Counted from the stretch's first letter, positions 9,194 to 20,952 are shown. The stretch: DNA of 28,420 nt from Peronospora farinosa (GCA_947646735.1 CANTFK010000489.1:1-28420); one strand, 5' to 3'. Program-made: numbers and translations. The notes: a model not told the origin generated them from the sequence alone.

Positions 9194-10114
9194 ATGAATA
9201 TGAACATGGATCCAAACACTATGAGCCCGTGGTTCACAACATCTGCAGAAGATTTTCCGCCCATGAATGCACAAGCACAGCATCCAATTGCTACTACTGA
9301 TTTCCATTCATTGGCGCCAGGCTCGTCCAATGAACTTAGTGGAACTGTTGGCTCTGCCGCTGGTTTCTATGACGACGTCGACGAGGCGAACGAGTTTGCT
9401 AATGAACCGCCCCTATTGGAAGGTACTCTTTTTTTGAAATTTCTAAAAGAGAGGTGTCTATTTTTTGTTTTTCTACTTTGGCTAATTTACCCATTTCTAT
9501 TTTTGGGTAGAATTGGGGATAAATTTTGAGCACATTTGGGCCAAAACGGTATCAGTGCTACTCCCGACCAAACAGATTAATGAACACATTCTGGATGATG
9601 CCGACCTGGCTGGACCACTTGTTTTTTGCTTTCTCTTTGGCATGTGTTTGCTATTGGTACGTCATTGATAGAAAAAGAGATTACTAATTATTATTTATGC
9701 AAGATGAAAAAAATTGTACTTACATTTTATACATTTGTACTCATGTATTGTAACTTTTAGGCTGCAAAAGTTCACTTTGGATACATTTATGGCTTTGGCG
9801 TGCTCTCGTGTCTTTTCATGTACCTGCTCATGAATTTGTTGTCTCCTGAACGGATGATTGACATTTATCGAGTGTGTTCCGTGCTCGGTTATTGTTTGCT
9901 GCCGATCATTGGCCTAGCAGCGATCAACATTGTGGTCTCAGTAAAGGATTTGGGTATTGCTGGCTTTTTCTTAGCTAGTGTATGCACTTTGTGGAGCACA
10001 CACACGGCCTCGCGGTTCTTTGAAAAGGCTTTGTACATGACGGAGCAAAAGTATCTCGTCATGTACCCGACCATGCTCGTGTATGCCTGCTTTGTGCTTA
10101 TTGCCGTGTTCTAA
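9194..10114 (+). CDS. Yip1-family protein, YIPF5/Yip1 type
   Basis: Three exons, 9194-9422, 9511-9656 and 9761-10114, give 242 residues, close to human YIPF5 (257). Introns of 88 and 104 nt have GTACTC..GGGTAG and GTACGT..TTTTAG ends, and both joins keep the frame. The spliced protein contains the family hallmark: PPLLEELGINFEHIW, then DLAGPL at the first membrane segment and VHFGYIYGFG at the second. Five membrane segments follow a polar, cytosolic N-terminus of about 115 residues. Yip1 proteins interact with Rab GTPases (Ypt1 in yeast) and act in ER-to-Golgi vesicle transport. ATGs at 9200 and 9206 are alternative starts, and 9134 is an upstream one. The gene converges on the eIF4G gene with about 220 bp between stop codons. 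Confidence 0.92.
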
Positions 10115-10334
10115 TCGTCCTATGGCGAACGAGACTTGTACGTACACCTACATGTACGTACATTTGTACGCACATACAGATATATATACGTTTGTTCCAT
10201 GAAAGAGAGATTCCAATGGTGTATATGAACGTTTGTTTTGTTTCCTGCTCTCAGATATATATATGCCAAACCTACCTATATCCATCCATTCCACGATAAA
10301 CTCAACTCAGCTTTAGAGCGGGCCTCGTACAGGT

Positions 10335-13330
10335 TTAATTGAGAAACTCAAGCGAATAGTCCTTGTAAAACGCTTGTACAGCTTCCTCGTTGCGGTTCAC
10401 GTCAGCCAGTAGCGCCATGAAGTCGACGCTCTCTGAGGCAAGCAGCGCCTGCACCTTCGTTTCATCCTCGCACGACACCATAGCCGCAAGAGTCGAGCCA
10501 ATCAGCTTTGCGGCCTTGCCATTGTAGCACAGGTGCTCCGACATAGACACAAGCTGTGGAACCGTAATGCTACCCGCGACCACAGAAGGAGCCACCATGA
10601 CACTCAAGTATGGAAGCGTCTTCGGAATGTCAATCTCTATGTCCTCAGCAGCCTCCAGCAACTCCTGCAGCGCGCTTTCCAAAGCAGCGCCAGTCACGAC
10701 CTTACGATCGTACAGACCAGCCAAAAACCCTGCAATTGCCTCTCGCTCTTTGTCGCCCTTGTCCAGGCCAATGCTCAAAACCTTGGAAGGGATCAAGGCG
10801 TAATGGTTTGAGGCGTTGAGCTCGGTGAAGCTCGCGTATGCCTCTTCCAAGTCCTCCAACTCCACATATTCATCAAGAATAGCCTTCACCTTCTTTTCAA
10901 AAGCTTCAGCCGTAAGGGCTGAAGTAGCCTCAGCCTCGGGTGCCTTCGCAGACTTGGCAGGTCGGCCATTGTTCGACTTGGTCGAAGATGACGTAGGCGG
11001 GAGGCCAACGTCCTCACGTCCACGTGAAGAGCGCGATGATGTGGACGAAGAGCTGTTGCTGCGACCGCGCTCCCTACGTCCATTCTCCTTTCCAGTCAAG
11101 AAAGCATAAGTGTTACCAGTAAGGTGAGCACCACTCGGGTGACGGGGTGCACCAGAAGAGGGAGCAGTGATCCGGTCCGAATTGCTGCGGTGTTTGACGC
11201 CCTTCGGACGCGCACCGCCCGTTACAGTCTCCCAGCCATCCGCGTCCACAGTAGTGTTTGTGCTGGAAGACGATATAGAAGAGGACGCAGCTCGCGCTTT
11301 CCAGGCGGCCGAGGCACCAGCGCCAGTGCCGCTGCCACGCCGCCGGTCGTTCGAGCTAATTGATCCTGTAGAGTTCATCGAGTAGCTGCGTTGTAGACGG
11401 GAGTGGCCACCATTCTTGCCATTTGTACGTTCCTTCTCCTTTGCCTCACGAGCAACCTCTGCATGCACCTCAGCAATTGTCATTGCCTTTGTCTCTTTGC
11501 GACGAGCAACCCACCGGTTTGAACGCAGCTCCAACAGGTCCTGCAGCATGAAGCGCACACGAGTGCACAAAAGCTTCGACTCACCACTCAGTTTTTTTAT
11601 GGTAGCGTAGTAGCCGTTAATGTGATTCAGCTCGATCTTTTTGGACGCATTGCCCTCCAAGGCCTGACCAATCGTACTCAGCAGGTTGCACAAACACTCA
11701 AGTGACTCCTCATCGGGAGCCGTAATGTCACCAAACAGTATGCCGACGCACTCGTGCATGATACGCGAGCTCAGCATACGCTGTTTGAACAGCTCACCGA
11801 CAAAGCGAATGTGACCCAGAGAAGCACGCTTCATAATTAGCTCCTTCTCACGGCGCTCGTCCTCACGCAAGTCTTTGAGGTCCTTAACGTGAACCTTTTC
11901 CTCAAATTTCCCCTGACAACGCTGTAGCAGCAGCTTGCGGAATAGCGTATGTGTGTCCGTCACCACTTCATTGTCCTCAAGGGTGATCGCTGGCATGTCA
12001 GTCTGTGCAATCTTAGCGCACAACTCAGCGTACATCGTCGAGAAGTGCCATTCCGTCTGTGCCTTAGTTATGACCATCTCAATTACACCATTCAAAACAT
12101 CTAGGCCGCGCACAGCAACCTCAATCAGCTGATCGGACAGTTTGTCGAACTTTTCGATCGACAGCTTGTTTAAAATAGACTTTGCCTTCTTCAGAGATGC
12201 ATCAGTGGTCTCAACTGGGTCATCTAGACGCGACTTTGCGTGCGTTGGCTTCCAGCGTGTCTCTTCGTTAATATCAAGAGGGGCACAATCTTCAAGAGGT
12301 GGAGCTGTGTCATGATAACCACGACCCCCGCGACCTCCACGGCCACCACGACTGCTTCCTCGTTCACGTTCTCGACGTCCACGTCCGTCATTAAAGCTGC
12401 TACTGCTGTTATGACGGCTCAGAGATCGAGACGAATCGTTTCGACGCATTCCCTTATCCATTCCCTCCACCAACGAAGCAGAAAGAGCCTTTGTCGGCTT
12501 TTCCGCTGCAATGGCCATACCTTTTACCGACTCTGGCATCTCACACTTTTCCACTTCCATCTCCATATCCAGCAATTGTTTGATAGTGTAAATAATACGT
12601 TCCTTAATCACATTTTGTTCTGCAACAACATCAGCCTTTGTCATTATCTCCACCTCTTCCATTGGAGATGTAGTCTCCACGTTCATCTCCACGTCTTGCT
12701 TTGATTTTTTCTCGTCCATCTCCGACACTTTTTTCTGTAAAACTTCCATTTCCACCACTTCTTCGTCCTCTTTTGTCTCAATTTGTTCTTCAATTTCCGA
12801 CTCGAATGAACTGGAAGAAGCAGCAGAAGTTGCTGGTGTTGCAATTGGCTCCAACGTCCTTGTTTTCATCTCTTCTGTTTCCATAACAGCTGTTGTATTA
12901 CAAGTTGAATATGGAGTACTATTTATTGGTGTAGTAGAAATTACTTCCGGAATAATTGATGTCGCAATGGGACTATTGTTTTCCATTCGTGGCATCTTCA
13001 TAGAACCTGGTACAAAAGTGGGTGCATTGACTATCATAATACAATACAAAAATACAATTAATAATTATATAATTCCATTCGTATTGCAATAATTGTTTTT
13101 CTCGCTCTCTCTCTCAATTGGAATACAGTATTCTTACATGAAGGTACAAAGGGTTTCGCGGATAATTTGAGTTGACTCGTGACTGGAGCGACCGATGGCG
13201 TCCAGACCGGTGCTGCTTTGTTCAATACAAACTCTTTTGCAGTCGGTCGAAGCTTTGACGAAGCTCCAAGAGCCCCTGATTGTGTCGGGGCGTCCATTGT
13301 AACGCGGGTCTTGGGCCGCGCTTCGGTCAT
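10335..13330 (-). CDS. eIF4G-like translation initiation scaffold (MIF4G plus MA3)
   Basis: Two exons on the minus strand, 13330-13138 and 13030-10335, encode 962 residues. The 107-nt intron (GTAAGA..ATAG) keeps the frame. eIF4G bridges the cap-binding protein eIF4E, the helicase eIF4A, eIF3 and poly(A)-binding protein. Visible parts in order: three PAM2-like motifs at 25-36, 52-63 and 67-72 (A-x-x-F-x-P core, for PABP); an acidic region; YTIKQLL at 212-218, matching the eIF4E-binding YxxxxL-phi motif; an RGG-rich stretch near 280-305; a MIF4G domain at about 343-573 (eIF4A/eIF3 binding); a Ser/Gly-rich linker; and an MA3 domain from about 772 to 890. ATGs at residues 1 and 12 are both possible starts. 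The modest length and domain order fit a compact eIF4G or eIFiso4G. Which isoform it is cannot be decided here. Confidence 0.92.
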
Positions 13331-14050
13331 TAGAAAAAATAGATTTTTGTCAACTGTAGAAGGAGATAGACGCTCGTTTCAGTATGAGGTGCAAGAGGAG
13401 AGAAAGACACACACACACGACTTGTGCAAATGGTGTACGAGTGACTGTGGATCGAGAGAGGAACAAAAGTAGAACGACGGCTTTCGTGAACTTCTTTGAA
13501 ATGTTTGGCTTGGAAGCGACACCCCCAGAAAATGATAGAAATTGTTTTAACCAATCAGAAGTAGACAGCTTGCAACTTTTTGACTGGTTGGGGACGGATG
13601 AAGTAAGTGTAAGGAAATGAAGAGTCTGATACTATTTGATGCTACTTTTGGGTGCTTTTTAGTAGCAGCTTTTTGGGTCTATCTAGATAGATATATAATA
13701 ATAGTGCACTTAAATGATAGTGACTTTTTAACCAGTATGGAGCTTCATCGTGGCCGACAGAAAAATTTGCATTCTTAGATAAACATACATATTGAATTAA
13801 GTTAAGGGTGTAGCATGCAGTAAAACAGTTGCAACAAACAAAATGGGGAGAGATGAGAGACACTTTGAGCAAAGAGACACAAAAGTCTCGAATCATTTCA
13901 TAATTGAGCTATACATTATGAACTGCGTTTGTGTCGACCATTTAGCTAGTAAACTAAAACTGAAATAGTGTAATCCCTTTGAGCTATCACTGTTGAATAT
14001 GCAGCGTAAGATGTCATATAACTGTATTATGTGGCTCGTTCTTACGCAGT
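13331..14050. other. Intergenic region, no gene seen
   Basis: This is upstream of the eIF4G start. The minus-strand CCATTTG near 13430 resembles an initiator but lacks an FPR. The remainder is AT-rich and has no reading frame with protein-like composition. Confidence 0.4.
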
Positions 14051-14052
14051 CA

Positions 14053-14631
14053 AATGAAGTAGTCGTCTTACGGCAAAGTGCTGGTACGTCTGATCTTCTT
14101 GGTAAGCGTCTGGTCGTTTTTGAACGAAGGCGATAGATAGTCTCGTTTAATAAAGTCCTTCATACGGTCAATAACTGGTTCATCGTATCCCCACGATCCG
14201 ATCCATTCTATGACGCTTGCATTCAATCGAGCAAGAGCCAGCACTTCGTCGTTACGTTTGACAATTTGAGTAGCACAAACGTTAACGACTGCTCAACGCA
14301 CTTTCAATTGCGGTAATTAACCCGATCGAAAGAACAGGTGACTCGGATGTGACAAAGTGGCGAAGTCTAGTCGACAATGACGGGCAATGATGGCTGACGT
14401 CAGTCCACGTAAAGCGATGGACAGCGACCAAGCGGAACTGGCGGTACTTTGTCGCTTTACAAGCTGACTATCAATTTGAGCTTCACCACCTGTAGGTGCA
14501 ATTCGCGCTGTGACGTTTGCATGGTTGTCGTTGACACTATAGTAGTAAGATCTAGAGTCTCTTTTCACATTCTGTACAAGTAGAATACTATAGTCGTAAA
14601 TCAAGTATCTCGCCTGTGAAACGGTTGCCAT
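14053..14631 (-). pseudogene. Broken gene of unknown family
   Basis: A frame opens at ATG 14629-14631 and runs 104 codons to a stop at 14317. About 30 bases further, a second minus-strand frame runs about 70 codons to a TAA near 14072, with strikingly protein-like composition (LALARLN, EWIGSWGYDEP, IDRMKDFIKRDYLSP). A stop separates it from the first, and no splice pair joining them was found. It looks like a small gene broken by at least one frameshift, or two unrelated remnants. No domain is recognised. Confidence 0.35.
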
Positions 14632-14735
14632 TATATATTTGTAGCATGGTTGTCCGAAGTATCAACTAGAGCAATCATCTAGATCCATCAATCGTCAAAT
14701 GTTACCTCACGGCTTCCACGCACCGCAATGATGGC

Positions 14736-16690
14736 TTGACTTTGAGGTGCGTTTATAAGATTGAATCTAACTTTGTCGAATCGGACATTCGCGTTTTGGT
14801 GAACAAGCTAACACGTACACTGAGTTTTCCATTCAAATACATGTGTGATCTTAACATAATCATACACCTCTTGGCATACACCAAGTATGTTCGATACCCT
14901 TTTTGTGCCCTCAGCTCCTGAAGAGGCCGATGCCCACAGATTGTCATTTATTAAGCTCCTCCGATTGTGTTTGCAAGCTTTTGTGGCAAAAGGACGATTG
15001 TATGTAAAAATGCAGTACTTCGATGCACATTATACATCGTCTCCGTTGATGCCACAACAGTCATTTCTAATCAAATGATAGTTGACTTGATCCTGTGCCG
15101 TGCGAATAGTATGGTCCAGCACATTACGCCGGTAGTCGCGTTTCTCAATACTTTAACATAGATTCTTGAAGAATTTACCACACAACGACTACAGGGATTC
15201 GTAAGCGGCTACGATAGCTGTATCGTGACGGCGCTATGACAATTAGTTTACGAAAGCCAAAGCAAAACAGAGAGACTATTCCTAACCTTAACGTTTGCGT
15301 TTCACGACAATATGATGCAGCAGATGATGGCACAAGTTGAACGGTTTTCATAATTATCACCCGCAATGACAGCAAACTATCGTCTTATGCCCGGGCTTTT
15401 GCTTGTCCAGCCTGGACATGGCCTATGTAAAATGGTTGGCTTCGGGTTCATCAGCGTTGTACATGTAATAGCTGCAGATTCGCAACCCCCTAGCTCCAAA
15501 ATTTTAGTCTCTACTTATATGAAGGGGTTATATCGCCTGCTGGCGCACTTTTCGTGGAAAATCGTTTGCTTGCATGCTAGTGGTTCATGACTGTCTTACG
15601 TGGTTGTGAGATAAGCGATGTATTGCTGAGTGCTAGCTATCCAGCCGTCAAATATACTCTCGTGGTTACTAGACGTCATTACGGATTCCATCATAAAGCT
15701 ACATACACTATCTCAACGACAGCTCTCTTTTAAGTTTCATCACAGTCGCTTCGAGTTGCGCGAAGACATGAAGTGATGCAGAACATATATCTTATTGTAT
15801 CATATAGATGTGGTTTCAATACACTAAACACTCCTGATGGCATGATAGCCATAAGAAAGCAATCGATAAACTATAATTCATTTGGGAGCAATATCTGTCC
15901 CTATACTTCGAAGTATGTACAAGGACGATATCTCCTGCACTCCGATGTTTTAGCAATCACGAGGTACTGTCGGGTATGCTGCAGTGGATGTAGGGGTATG
16001 ATGAACCTGCAACGCACAATATCGAGTAAAGTCCCGAGCAGTACAGTGCCTGGAACAATTGTAATGAAGAAATTAGAACATCGCACATACATTTACGGGT
16101 ACGCGATTATAACCTGCTTGCGAGGCCACGGAGGAGGTAGCTGACATCTATGGAATATTCTCATCGACAAGCTGCTGCCTGCGATTCAGCCAAAATAGCC
16201 GAGAGATTGAAGACATGCGCACGCCACGATACTACAAGATAATGTCTACACCGACACTGACCCGAAGGACCGAAAGTTTTGCATCGCAATCGGTTGCTTG
16301 GCCTTAATGCACTATAAAGGTTTTGGCCTTACATGAACTGCGTAAAATTCTTGGAGCATTTTTCCATGCGATCACCACGACTAAGGCGTACTAGGAGTTG
16401 ACAAGCAAGACCTTTAAACATTATTATCTCCCTCTTACTGCAATATGCAAAGGAGCCCTGCGTTCGAAAAAGAAGGCAAAACACCTGCAAGCTCGCATAG
16501 CTTGAGAATTTTCTGCTCTGTCTACACTGTCTCGGCTCTACGGATGTCACATCATCCACCTATAGTTAATCCAAGTACAATACCGAGGACAAGTAATCTG
16601 AAACAGGCCGATGTTAAAGTGGCCAAGTATCTGAAACGAAATACATGTAATGTGCGTGTTGCGGTTGCTCCGAGAACGGCAGCTGCTTGA
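14736..16690 (+). pseudogene. Decayed gene or genes of unknown family
   Basis: A run of coding-like blocks on the plus strand is interrupted by stops and frame changes: 14736-14921, 14887-15078, 15076-15161, 15162-15590 (stops near 15235 and 15350), 15773-16144, about 16130-16390 and 16560-16690. Several blocks, such as the one holding PSAPEEADAHRLSFIKLLRL, have a helical, protein-like composition. Together they suggest one long gene, or several retroelement pieces, dead for some time. I recognise no domain, and block borders are approximate. Confidence 0.3.
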
Positions 16691-16699
16691 ATGACTGAC

Positions 16700-17313
16700 T
16701 CACCATCATCTGAGTTTTCCGACCATTTTTACTATATAGAAAGTAGTGGCTGCGTAACATTAGGCTGCTCGTGGTAGAGACAAAAACCGCTTCTAGGCTT
16801 CGAGCTCTACTGTGGTCTCGTCTTTCATCCAGCTCACATTTTCGAAGCATAAAGTCGAGGTAGCAGCCGAGCCACGTTTCGGTGGAGTCATATGACGAAG
16901 AATAAAGTTTGTGGTAAGTGCAGCGGAGCAATTGCGATCATGGATAAGTTCCATGTATTACCGACCAAAAATTCGGCCTTTTGCGGCGGGACAATATCCA
17001 GCTCGACCCATGTTTAGCTCTAGAAAGCGGCACTGCGAGACTGAAGTCTAAAGTGCGTGTTACGTTCAGTGAGCATGATGTAAAAGGAAAAAGTTTACAA
17101 TGCAGTGGCAGCCGCCTAAAAAACAATATTTGGTGCAAAAAGACCTCACGAGGCTTTCCATTTGCACCAGCTCATTCTAATCATGGTTCTCCTTCGACCG
17201 CGGGCGAAACTTTAGCAAAAGAGAACATACCTGTATTCACGCTAGTCTTGAGATAATAAGGGATGAGCTGGTTTTGGTCTTTTTCTCATTGTCGAGAGTT
17301 CAATATCGTTTCG
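16700..17313. other. Intergenic region, no intact gene seen
   Basis: Only short open stretches occur, without motifs. Near 16892-17035 the plus-strand frame beginning MTKNKVCGKCSG is open for about 45 codons, then stops. I see no further support for a gene. Confidence 0.35.
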
Positions 17314-17559
17314 ATGAAAAGATCGTCCCTTCGAAACGCATCGGAAGTGACCGATACAGAGGTGCGACGGGCAGTCCCACGCAAGCGAAAGCCTGTGACA
17401 ACTTCTGTGGCCAGGAGACGGCGAGATCTGAACTTGTTCAAGAAGAATAAGGATTACGATGTGTCGGCGGAATGGCGTTGGATGGTGACGAGTAGAAACC
17501 CTGTCAGGCACCTTCAATCCGACATACCAAAACGCTTCATTCTCAAATCGTTCGAGTAG
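17314..17559 (+). CDS. Small basic hypothetical protein
   Basis: An 81-residue frame that is strongly Arg/Lys-rich in its middle (RRAVPRKRKP and ARRRRD), which would serve as a nuclear localisation signal. No domain is recognised. An in-frame ATG at 17263 would add 17 residues of different, aromatic composition, so the later ATG is preferred. The stop lies 46 bases before the next start, and the next gene's possible initiator falls inside the last codons. It could be a real short gene, an upstream exon or chance. Confidence 0.35.
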   Translation: MKRSSLRNASEVTDTEVRRAVPRKRKPVTTSVARRRRDLNLFKKNKDYDVSAEWRWMVTSRNPVRHLQSDIPKRFILKSFE

Positions 17560-17605
17560 GTCACAAGTCTCGTTGCATCATCATACGCATCGACAGCATA
17601 CGATT

Positions 17606-18106
17606 ATGCCTCTCAAATGGTTTCGGAGTCACCGACAAAGCAGTACTAGCAGCACTGAAGATGAAGCCATCTACTCGGCCACAAAGACCTCGAAGATCAA
17701 GCAGAAATTCAAGCGGAGCAAGTCACAACGATTCTATCGACCCCATTCGGAGGGTCCCGGTCTGCGTGCCATGATTGGCTTGGGCCGGTCCGTGCAGCAT
17801 GAACTTGACATGTCTAGTGCGATAGCAGCGGAAGAAGAGCAGCGACGTATTTCGTACCAAACCAAGACCCATCGTCGGTTTACTACCCACGGATTCTCCA
17901 CTCACCACAAACAGAGCGATACAAAGTCACCAGCTGGATCTCCATTGCCACTGAGCAAGTCGGTTTCTCCGAGATATGCAAACTCATGGCACCACGGCCT
18001 AAGTTCGAACCGATTGGTGCATGGACGCAGCCCACGGACTCTTCCGACGAAGTCTATTACACTGGACGGTCACCCTTCGATTATCTTCATCGACTGCCCG
18101 CCGTAA
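17606..18106 (+). CDS. Hypothetical Ser/Arg/His-rich protein
   Basis: A 166-residue frame starting MPLKWFRSHR. It is rich in Ser, Arg, Lys and His, with a conserved-looking middle segment (GPGLRAMIGLGRSVQHE) and a short hydrophobic C-terminus (SIIFIDCPP). No known domain, signal peptide or membrane helix is seen. TCATTCT at 17537-17543 is a perfect Inr match about 60 bases upstream, followed directly by CAAATCGTT, a weak FPR without the usual spacer. Its length and even composition make a real gene more likely than chance. Function is unknown. Confidence 0.55.
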   Translation: MPLKWFRSHRQSSTSSTEDEAIYSATKTSKIKQKFKRSKSQRFYRPHSEGPGLRAMIGLGRSVQHELDMSSAIAAEEEQRRISYQTKTHRRFTTHGFSTHHKQSDTKSPAGSPLPLSKSVSPRYANSWHHGLSSNRLVHGRSPRTLPTKSITLDGHPSIIFIDCPP

Positions 18107-19039
18107 TAAGTCGCATAATTCTTGACTTAATACTATAAGTGACAATGAGTATCAATCATATGAGTGTTAAGTCCAGATAAGGCTGCACAAGTAAACTAAT
18201 AACACATATGCAAGCAATCTTGTTGTATTCACTATCTCTGTCGCACATTATGCAATTCCCGCGGAAGATGTTGACCTGATCTTGCTACTTGGCGTAGTAC
18301 CGAGGTACATGAAAGCATTGTCGCATTAAGGCCCATTGCACATGCATGAGTCCGATAGATTCTTGCACTGATAATTCATGGCATTGTTATCAAAATCCTC
18401 AAAGGCTCACGACCAACATGGCGCGTGTCTTGAAAACCATTGTAGAAAGAAAACTTCTAGTATTATTCGATGAAGTGAAGTTGTTTCGAAAGCAAGTAGG
18501 ACAGAAGTACACAGTGATATCAATTGCAGATAAAGACACGCAAACATCAGCAGAAATGATAGTCTTAGCAAGCATCATGTAAGGAGTTTTTGCTGTTGAC
18601 AAGGTGCCGTAAAGAGACGCAAAAAGTGCCATGTCTTTTTTCACGTACAGATGTAGTACCTCCAACAGCTACTGTAACCTCTCAGTGGTTCCTACTGCTT
18701 GCTTCAACTATAGTCATTTGTAATGCTAAGAGGTCTGGATAATGCCCATATACGCCCTAAATGGTCATTCTATCGCACTATATTATCATTTTCGTATGTA
18801 CCAGCAGCTGCATGCATTTCTTAAAGTGCTATCATACGGCAGAGAGCCTGATGACGCTCCTATTTTTTGTACACTATGTTTTCTCTATTAGGACCATACT
18901 CTACAATACTGAAAAAGACTGAGAGAATTTGCCAAATTTTGATATAAAAAAACCTCAATAAAAAACAACCAATCAAACACGTCGCTAACCACCTGTATCG
19001 CTTGCGCGTCTTTTCAACCAATTGGCTCGTGATGTACAA
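18107..19039. other. Intergenic region, no intact gene seen
   Basis: One plus-strand frame at 18418-18582 (MARVLKTIVERKLL...) is open for 54 codons with fairly protein-like composition but has no motif and no promoter. The rest is AT-rich sequence upstream of the lipase, including CCAAT-like motifs near 18968 and 19017. Confidence 0.35.
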
Positions 19040-20116
19040 ATGGCTACATCTACTTTTGATCAGCATAACTTCTACCATTATTTCAATATTGACAGACTGT
19101 CCAACATGACGTCTTCGTTACCCGCTCAAGCTTTTTGTCTACAAGATCAGCGCTACATGGATGGCTATTTCATTAACGATCGTAACCAGAAGCTCTTCTA
19201 TTGTGCCGCTTTCCCTCCCACTTCAGTGTCTCTTCGTGGTGTAGTGCTCTTTCTGCATGGCATTGGAGAGCATTCACTCCGGTTTACGCACGTTTATAAA
19301 CATTTGTGTGTCAACGGATACGGAGTGATTGCGTACGATATGCTAGGACATGGTCAGAGTGAATGCGAGAAACCCGACCTGCGGGCCCATGGGTCTAAAT
19401 TTCACTTTTTTGTGGACGACACCAATCAATTTGTAACCGCTGCCAAGATAGCAGTATACAGCAAAATGTTGCCTGAAGGTGCATCCGATCCGTCTCTAGT
19501 TATAATGGGTATCTCTTTTGGAGCTTTAGTCGCTCTGAATACAATTCTATCAGATATCCATCATTTTAGCGGCTGTGTAGTAACCTCACCAGCCATTGCA
19601 GTTGAATATACTCCAGTTCTCTATGTCATGGAGATGGTATCCAAACCGCTAGCGTGGTTGTGTCCTACAGCGAGGTTAGTGGCTGGAGTGAACATGAATG
19701 GATTAACTCGAGACCCTGAATTTTTCAAGGATTTTATAGCCGACCCGTTGAATGTCACGGACAATTTGACGGTGCTCATGGCAGTGCAGGTGAGCTCGGG
19801 GATGTCGCAGCTGCAGACCGACAAGCAGATTGAAGACAACAAGAGCACATTTTGCAACGTACCTCTGCTTGTTCTGCAGGGAACAGAGGATAAAGTTACG
19901 AGTGTGACGGCTGTAAAAGACTTTATCAGTCGGGCTGCAAACAAGGACAAGGAGCTGAAACTGTTCATGGGACTTTTTCATTGTCTCTGGAACGAACCAG
20001 AAAAGCAGCAGGTGATGGACTATGCTAGTGACTGGCTTAATAAACGGTTTCTTGGCCCGTCCATAGCAGACTCTCACGACGCAGTGTCAACCTTCATGGA
20101 GACCTCAAATCTCTAG
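19040..20116 (+). CDS. Alpha/beta hydrolase, monoacylglycerol lipase-like
   Basis: A 358-residue, intron-less serine hydrolase of the monoacylglycerol lipase (Hydrolase_4) type, which releases fatty acid from monoglycerides or related lipids. Counting from 19040: oxyanion-hole HG at 73-74 within LFLHGIGEHS; nucleophile Ser159 in GISFG (GxSxG); catalytic Asp284 in LQGTEDKV; and His314 in GLFHCLWNE. All three residues of the triad are present. DMLGHGQS is the usual family motif after the second strand. The frame continues back to 19022 but without an ATG there. Conservation starts near residue 35, so the ATG at 19106 (giving 336 residues) may be the true start; CCATTATTTCAATATT near 19075 is a weak initiator match that would favour it. 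No signal peptide is seen. Confidence 0.88.
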   Translation: MATSTFDQHNFYHYFNIDRLSNMTSSLPAQAFCLQDQRYMDGYFINDRNQKLFYCAAFPPTSVSLRGVVLFLHGIGEHSLRFTHVYKHLCVNGYGVIAYDMLGHGQSECEKPDLRAHGSKFHFFVDDTNQFVTAAKIAVYSKMLPEGASDPSLVIMGISFGALVALNTILSDIHHFSGCVVTSPAIAVEYTPVLYVMEMVSKPLAWLCPTARLVAGVNMNGLTRDPEFFKDFIADPLNVTDNLTVLMAVQVSSGMSQLQTDKQIEDNKSTFCNVPLLVLQGTEDKVTSVTAVKDFISRAANKDKELKLFMGLFHCLWNEPEKQQVMDYASDWLNKRFLGPSIADSHDAVSTFMETSNL

Positions 20117-20952
20117 AGTGGGTGACAGTGTCGTGTGGCCGACCCGGGGATCTGTATCCTACGAGGCGAGTTGTTCTATATTGTAAACCAAAGAATTTCA
20201 TGTGGATCGAAGACGTAAATAGTATGTACACCCAGAACGATGACGTGCTTTGCATTTGATTGGACTTACAAGTTATATAGGCAAGAAAGAAGCAGCACCT
20301 GACAAGACTGAAAAACGTCGGAGTTGTTCTTAGTGATTACGCTGTACAAACGAGTCAGTTCTTTATGATATCTTCGACGTTTCTTCTTACATTACTATTC
20401 GTACCAACAATTCAGTTAATCTGTTCCCTATCTAACATTTTTACATTTTTAAAATTCATTGGGGGTAAGTAACTTAGGAAGACAGATAAGCGTCCAGTAG
20501 AGGGGTAGCTCGATGCCATTTCATCCATAATCGCAGTACTAACATTACGGCTCATAAAGTATGCAAAGACTTCTTTTGGACACTTCCATATTGTTGATAC
20601 TAATAAGCGGTCACCGATGAACGGAGCCGATAAAACTAAGGTGCTTGTGTGCCGTAACGAGGCATAGAACATACGCTACTCTTCACAAAAGGAGATTATT
20701 TGCCACATAGTGCACTGGTACGATGTCCCAGAAATTTCATTTGATGTTTTTCGTATCTTCTCGTTGCGAGTAATGAAATTCTAGATTTATATTACTGATA
20801 GTCATGCTTTTAATTGGTAGCAAGAGTTCTTTCAAGAGATAGTTTTAACACTTCTTCATTAGCCATGCTCATAGCTGCACTGTACTAAAAATTCAATAAC
20901 GACTAAGACATGCTCGATGTTGTATCATTGCAAGTGGTGTGCTTATTTAAAT
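20117..20952. other. Intergenic region, no intact gene seen
   Basis: The only frame of note is on the minus strand at 20412-20672, with a coding-like stretch (EVFAYFMSRNVS) but no motif or promoter. It may be a remnant. Confidence 0.35.

Noticed and set aside
10140..10265. TA-rich and tacgtac repeats between the convergent genes
   Set aside because: Simple low-complexity 3' sequence; no longer-range structure found.
17573..17605. Extension of the 17606 gene to 17573
   Set aside because: The frame there begins with TTG, not ATG; the His-rich extra residues have no support.
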